Positions 50,782-58,950 of a stretch of DNA of 64,000 nt are shown here, one piece after another. The notes under the pieces were generated by a model. The model had not been told where the DNA came from. It made no database searches and saw only the letters and a list, made by a program, of their open reading frames with translations. Source of the DNA: Terriglobia bacterium (GTDB lineage Bacteria > Acidobacteriota > Terriglobia > Terriglobales > Acidobacteriaceae); the NCBI GenBank assembly GCA_020073385.1, contig JAIQFH010000020.1, positions 1 through 64,000 of the forward strand, read 5' to 3'. Every line of letters starts with the position of its first letter. Within the stretch, counting starts at the first letter, position 1. Made by a program: the position numbers and the translations under genes.

Positions 50782-52196
50782 GGCGTAACCACCGGGGACT
50801 GTAGATTCAAAGTTCCACTGGCCAACTCCAGGTTGGCGTAGCTGATGTGATATTGAAAGACGGCTTGCCAGTAATCTGCCTGGCTGCGCCGGGCTGCTTC
50901 TTCGGCAGTCAGAAGATCCGTGATGGTGAGCAGGCCGCCGTCGTAGCGGTCCTGATTGATTCGCAGACTCTCCTGGGCCTGAGCGATCGCAGCTCGCGCC
51001 ACTTCGACTTGCTGGCGGCTCGCATCCTGATCGTAATAAGCCTGACGCACTTCGAGTCGCACGGCATCATTCGCTGCCTGCTTGAGCGCCGCAATTTTCT
51101 CGGCGATGGCACGCTCGCGTGACAATGCGGCTCGCTTCGCGCCGCCCTGAAAGAGATCGATTTGCAGTTCAATCCCTCCCAGCCAGTTATTTCCTCCACC
51201 GCCCGCGAGGAAGGTCGGATTGTCCAATTGCCACCCGGCAAAAGCGTTCAGCCGCGGGCCGAACGACGACTTGGCGATGGCGACGCTCAGTTCTTGCGCA
51301 GACTGCTGGGATTCAATCCGCTTCAGATCAGGGCGGGTCGTGAGGGCTTTCTGTTCCAGTTCTGGCAGGGACGCGGGAGCCAAAGACTTCTCCGCCGCGG
51401 GATCGACGGGTTGGTACTGCGCATCGCCCGGCACACCCATGGCCGTGTTGAGTTGGGCCCGGGCAAGGTCCAGATTGTTCCGCGCGCGGATCAACTCTTG
51501 TTCCCTGCCGGCCAGACGAACCTTGGCGCTTAGCAGGTCTGATTCGACGACCAGTCCAGCGTCAAAGCGAATCTGGCTACGGTCCATGATCGCTTTCGCT
51601 GTTTTCTCCGCTTGTTCTGCAATCTCTAGCTGCTTCGTTGCAAGCAAGACTCCGTAATAGGACTGCACTGCGCGGAAGAGAATTTCCTGGTCCGTACGCT
51701 CCAGTTGATGCGTGGCAGCGGAATCCATTTCCTTGGCGCGATCGACTCCACGCCAGGACGCAAATGAATCGAACAGGTTCCAGGTGCCGCCAAAGCGGGT
51801 TGTAAAGTTGCCGTACGGGCGAGGCGTGTTGAGCTTGTTCAGTGCAAAATCGTCGACCGAGAAGCGTTCCTGGCGCAGTTTGCTGCCGAACACGTATACA
51901 GGATCGTTTCCCCGGGTGGCTTGTTCGGAAAAAGTGACGTGCGGCATCAGGAACGACTGGGCTTCGCGCACTCCTGCCGACGCTACTTTCCGATCCGCCA
52001 GCGCTGCCTTGCGAACCGGGTTCTTCTCCAGTGCGATGCTCGCTGCCTGCTGCAGGGAAAGCCGGGAGGGCGCCGGCGTCTGTGAAAACATGATCCCTGT
52101 AGCACAGATCACAACCGCGGCCATAAACGAACGTCGGAAGTAAGAAATCATCTCGGCACGACCTAATCGAAAAGAGACGCTGTTGCTTGTTTCCAT
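50778..52196 (-). CDS. TolC-family outer-membrane channel
   Basis: A 472-residue trimeric efflux channel. The signal helix lies near residues 25-44 after an unusually long n-region; ATG 52148 (MISYFRRSF) would give a normal one, but AGGA before 52196 favours the longer form. The two OEP repeats are visible, with RLSLQQAASIALEKNPVRKA near the start, long coiled-coil helices with RSQIRFDAGLVVESDLLSAK and RINQDRYDGGLLTITDLLTA, and a Gly-rich strand segment between. First of the tripartite pump genes. Confidence 0.92.
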   Translation of the reverse strand: METSNSVSFRLGRAEMISYFRRSFMAAVVICATGIMFSQTPAPSRLSLQQAASIALEKNPVRKAALADRKVASAGVREAQSFLMPHVTFSEQATRGNDPVYVFGSKLRQERFSVDDFALNKLNTPRPYGNFTTRFGGTWNLFDSFASWRGVDRAKEMDSAATHQLERTDQEILFRAVQSYYGVLLATKQLEIAEQAEKTAKAIMDRSQIRFDAGLVVESDLLSAKVRLAGREQELIRARNNLDLARAQLNTAMGVPGDAQYQPVDPAAEKSLAPASLPELEQKALTTRPDLKRIESQQSAQELSVAIAKSSFGPRLNAFAGWQLDNPTFLAGGGGNNWLGGIELQIDLFQGGAKRAALSRERAIAEKIAALKQAANDAVRLEVRQAYYDQDASRQQVEVARAAIAQAQESLRINQDRYDGGLLTITDLLTAEEAARRSQADYWQAVFQYHISYANLELASGTLNLQSPVVTP

Positions 52197-52273
52197 CGTC
52201 TTCCTGCACGGAAACGAAAACCGTGATGCGGGTCACCGATCCGTAACGATTCCCGCCTTGGGGGAGAAATCGC

Positions 52274-52741
52274 TCACGCCCGTGTTGTAGCCGTCTCCGC
52301 CGCATTCACCCAGTCGGTCTTCTCTGCCACGATTTCGAAGGTAGTGTGGAAGGTAGCGGTCTTCTGCAGCATGGCTCCGACTGAGCAGTATTTTTCTTCC
52401 GACAAGTGAATCGCCTGCTCAATTGCCGAGGCGTCGATATCAACCCCTCGAACCACATGATGAATACGGATCGCCGTGAAAACCTGCGGCGGGCGTTCTG
52501 CCTGATCGGCTTCCACGCGCACTTCGTAGCCGGTAACTTTCTGGTGATATTTCTGACGCAAGATCGTGATCACGTCGAACGCAGTGCATCCCGCCAGTCC
52601 GACGGCCACCAGTTCAATGGGTTTCGGGGCCGTGCCTCCGGCGCTGTCGTCCATCAACAGGTAATGTTCACTTCCAGTTCGCGCGACAAATTGCCTTTGC
52701 TGGCTAAGAGGCTGAGTCAACTCTACTTTTGCGGAAATCAT
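52274..52741 (-). CDS. OsmC-family peroxiredoxin-like protein
   Basis: A 155-residue OsmC/YhfA-type protein that reduces hydroperoxides through two Cys. The pair is seen in GLAGCTAFDVITILRQ (near residue 52) and EKYCSVGAMLQKTATF (near 118), with the second on the long helix as usual. KPIELVAVGLAGC is the family core. It begins the run OsmC-TolC-MFP-RND-DUF2892, hinting that the pump deals with an oxidant or thiol-reactive compound (inference). Confidence 0.9.
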   Translation of the reverse strand: MISAKVELTQPLSQQRQFVARTGSEHYLLMDDSAGGTAPKPIELVAVGLAGCTAFDVITILRQKYHQKVTGYEVRVEADQAERPPQVFTAIRIHHVVRGVDIDASAIEQAIHLSEEKYCSVGAMLQKTATFHTTFEIVAEKTDWVNAAETATTRA

Positions 52742-53119
52742 CGCTTCTCCTTCGGGCCCCTCACGGATGCCACATGAATAAATGCAATCCCGTGGAATTT
52801 GTTACAAGACGGACGTGGGCGGGCCGAGGTTAAGCTCAAATCAGGCGGCGAAGAAGCGAGCCAGACTTGAAAGGGCAGGGCTTACAGCCGCGCCGCTAAG
52901 TGTCACAAATCAACCGGCTTTATAAGGTGCGCAAGAAACCCTGAATGCCGGTGGTAACGTGGAAGAGCGGCGCTTTAGCGCCGCGTAAACGGTGTTGAAC
53001 GATCGGGCTTTAAGCCCCAGTGGTCGCCTATCGCAGCGATTCGGAGTTTTCCCGCAACCTCTTTGGCCGCTTGGGGAGCGCTCAACGATCAACAGTGAGT
53101 GCGAGTAGCTTGTGATGAT
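52742..53119. other. Repeat-bearing intergenic region
   Basis: About 380 bp without a gene. It contains the double-hairpin repeat at 52960-53023 and a partial copy near 52869-52893 (GGGCAGGGCTTACAGCCGCG). Nothing else recognised. Confidence 0.5.
52960..53023. repeat. Acidobacteria-type double-hairpin repeat, copy 2
   Basis: GGAAGAGCGGCGCTTTAGCG followed by CCGCGT, then GGGCTTTAAGCCCC: the same two-hairpin plan and almost the same bases as 18828-18885, 34 kb away. Confidence 0.65.
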
Positions 53120-53992
53120 TCAGTTAGTTCCGGTGCCTGCCAGGGCCCGACTGTAAGCCGCCAGCAGTTGCTTCTTCAAAGTCGCTGCCCTCTTGCGATC
53201 AGGGCAATCAGCGGGCGACTGCCGGCACGTTTCGATGGCCGTTTCCAGACTCCGAAGGAATTTCTTGCAGGGTTCGCATCCGTCCAGATGGGCCTCAATC
53301 TCCTCGCACGAGAATTGGTCCAACTCACCATCGAGGTAGTCAGAGAGGCCGGCGAACATCTTCTTGCAGCGCCCAGGGCGTTGGGGATTTGGTGCCTTCT
53401 TTCCTGAGTTGATCTCGGCTTCTGCATTCTTGTTGGTAAGTTCTCTCCGGACGAACAGCCGCGCGCGATGCAACCGTACGCGAATCGTGCCGGGACGCAG
53501 TCCGGTGATCTCGCTTACCTCTTCGTCGGTGAAACCTTCCATATCGCGCAGCACCAGTACGATGCGGTAGTGCGGCGGCAGCCCTCGGATCGCTTCGCGC
53601 AGCCGAAGCCCCTGCTCTCCCCGCATAGCCGCGCCTTCCGGATTCAACGGCTGCTTGTCGAGTTCTTGCAACTCCGCTTGCCCCGGCATAAGCTCATCCA
53701 GCGATAAATCCTGCTTCGGAGCGAACTTGCTTCTTCGGCGGCTCATGAGGCAACGATTCCTGGCCACTTTGTACAGCCACTTTGCCAGCGCGGCGGCGTT
53801 GTCAAATTTCGGCAGGTACGGTATCGCCTTGAACAACACTTCCTGCATCGTGTCTTCAGCATCTTCCCGCTGCCCGCACACTCGCATGCCAAACGCGAAC
53901 ACCGCTTGTTGCAGGACGGTGATCGCCTTCTCCAGTGCGTGCTCGTCGCCCTTCTTCAGCAGGGCGATAGCTTCGTCCATATCGGATCGCAT
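53120..53992 (-). CDS. ECF sigma factor fused to a zinc-finger anti-sigma-like domain
   Basis: A 290-residue protein with sigma-70 region 2 (about residues 20-90; GMRVCGQREDAEDTMQEVLF, WLYKVARNRCLMSRRRSK), region 4 (about 120-180; LPPHYRIVLVLRDMEGFTDE, GLRPGTIRVRLHRARLFVRR), and a C-terminal zinc-finger block (about 205-250; LSDYLDGELDQFSCEEIEAH, then LDGCEPCKKF) with the H-x3-C-x2-C of ZAS anti-sigma factors. Normally sigma and anti-sigma are separate, so this one may control itself. The frame is open to a TTG at 54010, but ATG 53992 has GGAG at 8 bp. Divergent from the arsR gene. Confidence 0.87.
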   Translation of the reverse strand: MRSDMDEAIALLKKGDEHALEKAITVLQQAVFAFGMRVCGQREDAEDTMQEVLFKAIPYLPKFDNAAALAKWLYKVARNRCLMSRRRSKFAPKQDLSLDELMPGQAELQELDKQPLNPEGAAMRGEQGLRLREAIRGLPPHYRIVLVLRDMEGFTDEEVSEITGLRPGTIRVRLHRARLFVRRELTNKNAEAEINSGKKAPNPQRPGRCKKMFAGLSDYLDGELDQFSCEEIEAHLDGCEPCKKFLRSLETAIETCRQSPADCPDRKRAATLKKQLLAAYSRALAGTGTN

Positions 53993-54023
53993 TCGCGAGT
54001 CTCCGGACAATTCGATTTCTTAG

Positions 54024-54047
54024 CTATATGCTTGTATAATTATATAG
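54024..54047. promoter_or_regulatory. Divergent promoter/operator of the sigma and arsR genes
   Basis: CTATAT .. ATATAG inverted arms around GCTTGTATAATT; the TATAAT at 54035-54040 is a -10 for the rightward arsR gene. ArsR-type repressors often bind such AT-rich dyads, so autoregulation is likely. Confidence 0.45.
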
Positions 54048-54074
54048 TCATTCAATGCTTCATACGAACAATCG

Positions 54075-54458
54075 ATGATGCACACAAAGATGATCGATCT
54101 GGTGGCACGCCGGTTCCAGGTGCTGGGAGAACCGTGCCGCCTCCGTGTTTTGCAAGCCCTGCAAGATGGCCCCATGACGGTCAATCAGATCGTTGACCGG
54201 CTCAACGGGAATCAACCGAACATTTCGAAACACCTGCAGATCCTTTTCGACGCAGGACTCGTTGGCCGCGACCGTTCCGGAAACAGCATCTTTTACAGCA
54301 TTGCCGATCCCGTTGTCTTCCGGCTGTGCGAATTAGTGTGCCGCAGCACGGCCCGCCAGGCCGCATCGGTGCAAAAGTACGCCGCTATGCGGAGAAGCGC
54401 AATTCCGACGCGAAGCAACCGCAGGTTGAAGCGCAGCTCGCTGCAAGGAGCACGTTAA
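54075..54458 (+). CDS. ArsR-family HTH regulator
   Basis: A 127-residue winged-helix regulator: RRFQVLGEPCRLRVLQALQD near residues 12-31, then NQIVDRLNGNQPNISKHLQI near 37-56, and a wing with RDRSGNSIFYSIAD. Two Cys (near residues 21 and about 90) could sense a metal or thiol, but no CxC motif is seen. No clear ribosome site; a leader of about 30 bases from the TATAAT. The stop overlaps the start of a microprotein gene (TAATG). Confidence 0.88.
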   Translation: MMHTKMIDLVARRFQVLGEPCRLRVLQALQDGPMTVNQIVDRLNGNQPNISKHLQILFDAGLVGRDRSGNSIFYSIADPVVFRLCELVCRSTARQAASVQKYAAMRRSAIPTRSNRRLKRSSLQGAR

Positions 54459-54547
54459 TGCAAGACTGGGTGTGGATCGCCGCCTTCTTCGTCGTCTATA
54501 TTGTTCTGACTCAATGGCTGCTGCCCAAGCTGGGTGTGCCGACGTGA
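54458..54547 (+). CDS. 29-residue single-helix membrane microprotein
   Basis: MQDWVWIAAFFVVYIVLTQW followed by LLPKLGVPT. One transmembrane helix and a short LPKLGV tail. Translation is well supported: AAGGAG lies 7-8 bp before the ATG, and the ATG overlaps the arsR stop as TAATG. I recall very similar short proteins in other Acidobacteria but no assigned function. Confidence 0.65.
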   Translation: MQDWVWIAAFFVVYIVLTQWLLPKLGVPT

Positions 54548-54649
54548 CGCAGCAACTCCTGTTCCGTCGGGTCTCGACGGAGTGCAGAATCTCGGGAAAA
54601 GAAGGACTGAGCCCGCTGAGAGCTCACTCCAGCCCGAATCACTCGCAAT

Positions 54650-55120
54650 TCAGCCAGCAAGAGCACTGGGGAAGCGCGTCTGGAAATCCAACAGCCCCAC
54701 CCATTCCGGCGTAATCGTAATCCGCACCATCGAAGACACCATGGTGCGCAATTGTCCCAGCCACCCTTTAGCCATTACCGGATCAAAATACCGCTCCGCC
54801 GCTGCTGCGTATTCGGGAACGATTCCTTCCACGGGTTCGAGGCGGGCACTCCCGCGTATCAAAAGCACCTTGTGCGGAAAAGTGTTGTCGTCAATGGTGA
54901 GCGAAACTTTGGGATTCTTTGCCAGCGCCTTCAGCTTGGGAGCCTTAGGCGGAGTAGCCATCACAATCTCGCGCCCGTTCCAATGGAACCAGATGGGAAC
55001 AACCCGCGGCGTTCCATCCGTCGCAATATAGGCGAGGCGCGCCGGGATTTTCGAATGTAACAGCTCTTGCGACGCCGGATGCTGCAGCAAGCTCAGATCA
55101 CCTTGTTTAACGGCAAGCAT
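54650..55120 (-). CDS. Pyridoxamine 5'-phosphate oxidase-family flavoprotein
   Basis: A 156-residue split-barrel protein that probably binds FMN or F420. Marks: RLAYIATDGTPRVVPIWFHW near residues 28-47, KLKALAKNPKVSLTIDDNTF near 62-81, and VLLIRGSARLEPVEG near 85-99. The family covers oxidases, reductases and nitroreductase-like enzymes; the substrate is not clear. It converges on the ArsR/microprotein pair. Confidence 0.87.
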   Translation of the reverse strand: MLAVKQGDLSLLQHPASQELLHSKIPARLAYIATDGTPRVVPIWFHWNGREIVMATPPKAPKLKALAKNPKVSLTIDDNTFPHKVLLIRGSARLEPVEGIVPEYAAAAERYFDPVMAKGWLGQLRTMVSSMVRITITPEWVGLLDFQTRFPSALAG

Positions 55121-55310
55121 TGTTGCCTCTCCTTCTTCTCGCAGTCATTTGCGCAACAAATCGTCGGTCGCATTGTACTCCCGTTCCTTCCTCGGAAAGG
55201 ATGCATAGAGACGCGCTTCCCGGAGTTGACTAATCCGGGACCAGCCCCTTCACGGATGACTGCACGACTCGCGCTGCGATATGATTCAACACCGCAGCAC
55301 AAGAGGGACC

Positions 55311-57365
55311 ATGAAGATTCGCTGGGGAATGATTGCCGCTCTCGCCATGTTCGCCTTAAGCGTAGTTTTCTTGACCGCGCGAAAGAGCGCGATTGCCGCT
55401 CCGCAATCCCCGGTTCCGTCGAAAGCGGCCGCACCATCGCTCACGAACCAATCCCTTTCCATTCCCGACACTACCCTGGCCATTAACTCCCCAACCCCCT
55501 TGTCGCAGCGGGTCGTTCACTACGAGATCGACGCCAAGTACAACGCCGCGAAACGTATGGTTGACGCGACCGAGGTCCTCACGTATCACAATCTCACCGG
55601 ACAGGCGCTCGACCACTTCCCTTTTCACCTTTATCAGAACGCGTTCCAGCCAAACGCAACCTTCGTACGCGACGCCAAGCTCATGGGCAGCCGCGATACC
55701 AGTTACCGGAAATGGGAAGCAAAATACTATGGCTCGGAGGACATCAAGAGCATTGAAGTCGTGGGACAGGGCGACCTCACCCGGAATCTGCAGTTCATCG
55801 CCCCAGATGACAATAATAAAGATGACAAGACGGTAGTTGATTTACGCCTCTCCAAGCCGATACCCGATGGCGCATTTGTTCAGTTCAAGGTCGCCTTCCA
55901 GACAAAGTTTCCCGAAACGCAGGCCCGCTCCGGATGGAAGCGCGATTTTGTTCTCGGCGGCCAATGGTTCCCTAAAGTCGGAGTCTGGTGGCACGGGGCC
56001 TGGAACTGCCATCAGTATCACAACACGACGGAGTTCTTTGCCGACTTCGGCGTCTATGACGTGAAGCTGACCATCCCGCAAAATGAAGTCATCGGCGCCA
56101 GCGGGATTGAGGTCAGCAACGTAAACAACTCCGACGGAACGAAAAGTGTGACCTATCACGGCGACGACATTCACGACTTCGCCTGGACGGCCAGCCCTCG
56201 CTTCAAGGTCAAGGAAGCCGACTATCAGGCCCAAATGGGACCCATCAAGCTCCGCTTCCTGATGCAACCTGCGCACTGGGACCAGATCGAGCGCCACGAA
56301 CATATCACCCGCGAGACTCTCGACCGCTTCGAGAAATGGTACGGCCCATATCCATATAAAACACTGACCGTGGTCGATCCCGAGCCCGACTCCGCCGCCG
56401 GAGGCATGGAATATCCCACCTTCATCACCGGGGGCACAACCTGGTGGATGCCGGGCGGCCTGCACGAGGTCGAAGGCGTGGTCGAACACGAATTCGGACA
56501 CCAGTACTGGTACGGCATGGTCGCCACCAATGAATTCGAAGAGGCCTGGATGGACGAAGGCATCAACAGCTACACCGAAGTGAAGGTCCTCGACTCGATC
56601 CTCGGACAGAACACATCCACATTGAACCTGGCCGGGGCGACCTACGGCGAGCGCGAGCAACAGCGCGATTTCTACATCGGTACTGCCGACCGCGACGCCA
56701 TGACCCAAAACGCCTTCGCGTATGTCAATTCCTTTTCTTATGCGGGGGTCACCTACGGCAAGACCGCCAGCGTTCTGCTCACTCTCGAGGGCATCGTCGG
56801 CGAAGAAACCATGGCGAAGGCAATGCACACTTACTTCATGAAATATCGCTTCACTCACCCCACGAAAGAAGATTTCTTGAAGACGATCGAGCAGGTTTCT
56901 GGAAAAGACCTGCGCTGGTATTTCAACCAGGCTGTCTATGGGACGCAGGTTTTGGACTACGAAGTCCTCAGCGCAAATTCCTTCCCGACGGATTGGTTTG
57001 AAGAAAAGAAGAAAGACAGCAAGGATGGTAAGAAAGACAGCGATACGATTTATCAGTCGTACGTGACGGTACATCGCAAAGGCGACTTCATCATGCCCAT
57101 CGAGGTCGAAGTGGAATTTGACAATAACGAAAAGGTCCGCGAGCACTGGGACGGCCAAAGCCGCTGGACCAGATTCAGTTATCAGAAAAAGGCGAAGGTC
57201 GCATCCGTGGAGATCGATCCCGATCACACCATCCACATCGATCGCGACAACTTCAACAACAGCCTGGTCGTAGAGCCCAATCCGAAGCCCACGCATAAGC
57301 TTTCGACCTATTGGCTGTTTGTAACGCAGTGGATGAGTCAGGCAATGGCTTGGTGGGCAGTCTAG
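55311..57365 (+). CDS. M1-family metallopeptidase, secreted
   Basis: A 684-residue aminopeptidase-like zinc enzyme. Signal sequence at residues 5-30 (WGMIAALAMFALSVVFLTAR). The N-terminal beta-saddle precedes the catalytic part with VVEHEFGHQYWYGMVATNEF (HExxH near residue 393) and the second zinc ligand in EEAWMDEGINSYTE. A GMEYPTFI stretch before it stands for the GAMEN exopeptidase motif but is changed (GGMEY), as in several bacterial M1 relatives. The C-terminus carries DTIYQSYVTVHRKGDFIMPI, a beta-domain, and a hydrophobic tail (YWLFVTQWMSQAMAWWAV) that may anchor it. Confidence 0.92.
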   Translation: MKIRWGMIAALAMFALSVVFLTARKSAIAAPQSPVPSKAAAPSLTNQSLSIPDTTLAINSPTPLSQRVVHYEIDAKYNAAKRMVDATEVLTYHNLTGQALDHFPFHLYQNAFQPNATFVRDAKLMGSRDTSYRKWEAKYYGSEDIKSIEVVGQGDLTRNLQFIAPDDNNKDDKTVVDLRLSKPIPDGAFVQFKVAFQTKFPETQARSGWKRDFVLGGQWFPKVGVWWHGAWNCHQYHNTTEFFADFGVYDVKLTIPQNEVIGASGIEVSNVNNSDGTKSVTYHGDDIHDFAWTASPRFKVKEADYQAQMGPIKLRFLMQPAHWDQIERHEHITRETLDRFEKWYGPYPYKTLTVVDPEPDSAAGGMEYPTFITGGTTWWMPGGLHEVEGVVEHEFGHQYWYGMVATNEFEEAWMDEGINSYTEVKVLDSILGQNTSTLNLAGATYGEREQQRDFYIGTADRDAMTQNAFAYVNSFSYAGVTYGKTASVLLTLEGIVGEETMAKAMHTYFMKYRFTHPTKEDFLKTIEQVSGKDLRWYFNQAVYGTQVLDYEVLSANSFPTDWFEEKKKDSKDGKKDSDTIYQSYVTVHRKGDFIMPIEVEVEFDNNEKVREHWDGQSRWTRFSYQKKAKVASVEIDPDHTIHIDRDNFNNSLVVEPNPKPTHKLSTYWLFVTQWMSQAMAWWAV

Positions 57366-57402
57366 AACTTGGCCTCCATAAGTTCGTTTCAAGAGAAGTT
57401 GT

Positions 57403-57470
57403 TTTGAAAGGGCGCGGCTTCAGCCGTGCCGCCCAGAGCCAAAAAGGATTTGGGCTTTTAGCCCCTGAAG
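57403..57470. repeat. Acidobacteria-type double-hairpin repeat, diverged copy 3
   Basis: AAAGGGCGCGGCTTCAGCCG then TGCCGCC, and later GGGCTTTTAGCCCCTGAAGG: same two-hairpin layout as at 18828 and 52960 but with changed bases; it lies between the M1 peptidase and the next gene. Confidence 0.55.
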
Positions 57471-57504
57471 GCGCGATCAAGCAGGATCAGGATAAGGAAG
57501 ACGA

Positions 57505-58500
57505 ATGACCAACAAGAGCTTGCTAAGTACCGGCCTCGGCAAGGTCGCGCACAATAAACGATACATCATCTGGTTCTGGCTCCTGAACCTCACCCTCGCC
57601 GAATTCGGCACAGCCGCCTTCCGCCGAAGCACTCACGCGATTCTCGACCACACCCGGTTGGCCGAACGTCTCGTCAAAGGGTTCGACGTCGGTGTTTTCG
57701 GAGAACTGCTGTTCAAACCCGAATTTGGAAGCCTGAACTCCATGACGATCCCCGCCCTCTACTTCGGATTCACATTTTTCCTCGCCACCGCCCTTTTCCT
57801 GCCAGGTATTTTCTCCGGATACGCTTCGAACTATCGCCTGCCCCGTGAGGAATTCTTTCGTGCTTGCGGGCGAAACCTGTGGCGTTTCATTCGAATCATG
57901 ATCATCGCCGGCATTGTGATGGGCATCATTTTCGGCCTTCTGTTCGCGGCCAATGGCGCCATCGCCAAAAGGGCGGACGAGAGCACCAACGAGAAGCTTC
58001 CCTTCGAATTGCAGATGATCGGACTTGCAGTGATCTTCCTGATCATGACCACACTCCGCATCTGGTTTGATCTGGCCGAGGTAGACACGGTTTTGGACGA
58101 CCAGCGGGCGGTGCGCAAGTCGATAGCAGTGGCCTTCCGTCACACATTTCGCAGCCTTGCACGTCTCCTCACCAGCTACGTTGCCGTCACCATCGTCGCC
58201 GCCATCGTGTTAGTTGGCGGACTCTGGATCTGGATGAAGTTCGTGCCCCCTGATAGCGTGGTCGGCGCCTTTGTGATCGCGCAGATTACGCTCTTCCTTT
58301 TGCTGATACCACGCTTCTGGCAGCGCGGGATCGCGGTTTCGTACTGGCAGAGGCAAATGCTAGTGCCGGTGGTGGCAGTTCAGCCGATCGAAGCGGCCCC
58401 TCTGCCAGCGACCACAGTTCCGACTGCTCCGGTTCCGGACTCTGCTCCTGCGGTTTCTAATCCATCAATCCCGCCAACGGAAACACCACAATCGCAATGA
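57505..58500 (+). CDS. Polytopic membrane protein, unknown
   Basis: A 331-residue protein with about six hydrophobic helices (near residues 20-38, 82-105, 123-150, 168-190, 222-247, 250-272) and a Pro/Thr/Ala-rich polar tail (about 285-331). FRACGRNLWRFIRIMIIAGI and DDQRAVRKSIAVAFRHTFRS are notable. No known family motif. It follows the M1 gene by 139 bp and a repeat; AAGGAAG precedes the start. Confidence 0.75.
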   Translation: MTNKSLLSTGLGKVAHNKRYIIWFWLLNLTLAEFGTAAFRRSTHAILDHTRLAERLVKGFDVGVFGELLFKPEFGSLNSMTIPALYFGFTFFLATALFLPGIFSGYASNYRLPREEFFRACGRNLWRFIRIMIIAGIVMGIIFGLLFAANGAIAKRADESTNEKLPFELQMIGLAVIFLIMTTLRIWFDLAEVDTVLDDQRAVRKSIAVAFRHTFRSLARLLTSYVAVTIVAAIVLVGGLWIWMKFVPPDSVVGAFVIAQITLFLLLIPRFWQRGIAVSYWQRQMLVPVVAVQPIEAAPLPATTVPTAPVPDSAPAVSNPSIPPTETPQSQ

Positions 58501-58520
58501 AGGATCCCCTGGCCGAGCTA

Positions 58521-58877
58521 TCAGAGCTGGACGATCGTGATTCCGAGATTACGTCGGCCGAGGTCCGGGTCGTCCTTCAGTTCCGGATGTGACTGCAAGA
58601 GTCGCCAGGCTTCGTCGCAGGTTCTCGACCAGTCTTCTCCAAAGATGCACCCACGAATCTGGCCGTCTTCAGCGAGCTCGTGTAATCGCTTCTGCACGGC
58701 AATACGGATCTCTCCACCCACTCCCTTCGACCCATAACCATGGACAATTTTCAGAAGAGGACTGATTCCCTTACGCGCAGCCGCAATTTCTCGATCAAGC
58801 CGTTGCAGTGCCTCACGCACCGATGGCATATCAGATTTCAGGTCTACGGTCCTGATCGTTGGCTTCGAAGCACGCAC
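58521..58877 (-). CDS. Smr-domain protein
   Basis: A 118-residue small-MutS-related protein. VDLKSDMPSVREALQRLDRE opens the domain and LLKIVHGYGSKGVGGEIRIA (near residues 41-60) is its signature HGxGS/G loop. Smr domains nick branched or stacked nucleic acids. GTG start. Tail to tail with the membrane protein gene; the terminator at 58903 lies beyond its start. Confidence 0.82.
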   Translation of the reverse strand: MRASKPTIRTVDLKSDMPSVREALQRLDREIAAARKGISPLLKIVHGYGSKGVGGEIRIAVQKRLHELAEDGQIRGCIFGEDWSRTCDEAWRLLQSHPELKDDPDLGRRNLGITIVQL

Positions 58878-58902
58878 GACGACTATCCTATCCGAAACAT
58901 AA

Positions 58903-58933
58903 AAAGAGCCGGCCCCGCGGGGACCGGCTCTTT
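58903..58933 (-). terminator. Rho-independent terminator of the large secreted protein gene
   Basis: AAAGAGCCGGCCCC .. GGGGACCGGCTCTTT forms a strong hairpin (one bulge) followed, in the minus direction, by TTTTT. It lies 18 bp after the stop at 58951. Confidence 0.85.
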
Positions 58934-58950
58934 GGTTTGAGGCAAGACAG

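Noticed and set aside
55842-57392. A 516-codon open frame on the minus strand opposite the M1 peptidase gene
   Set aside because: It is antisense to an intact gene with HExxH and family length, has no ribosome site and no family-like motif. High GC third positions keep the opposite frame open.
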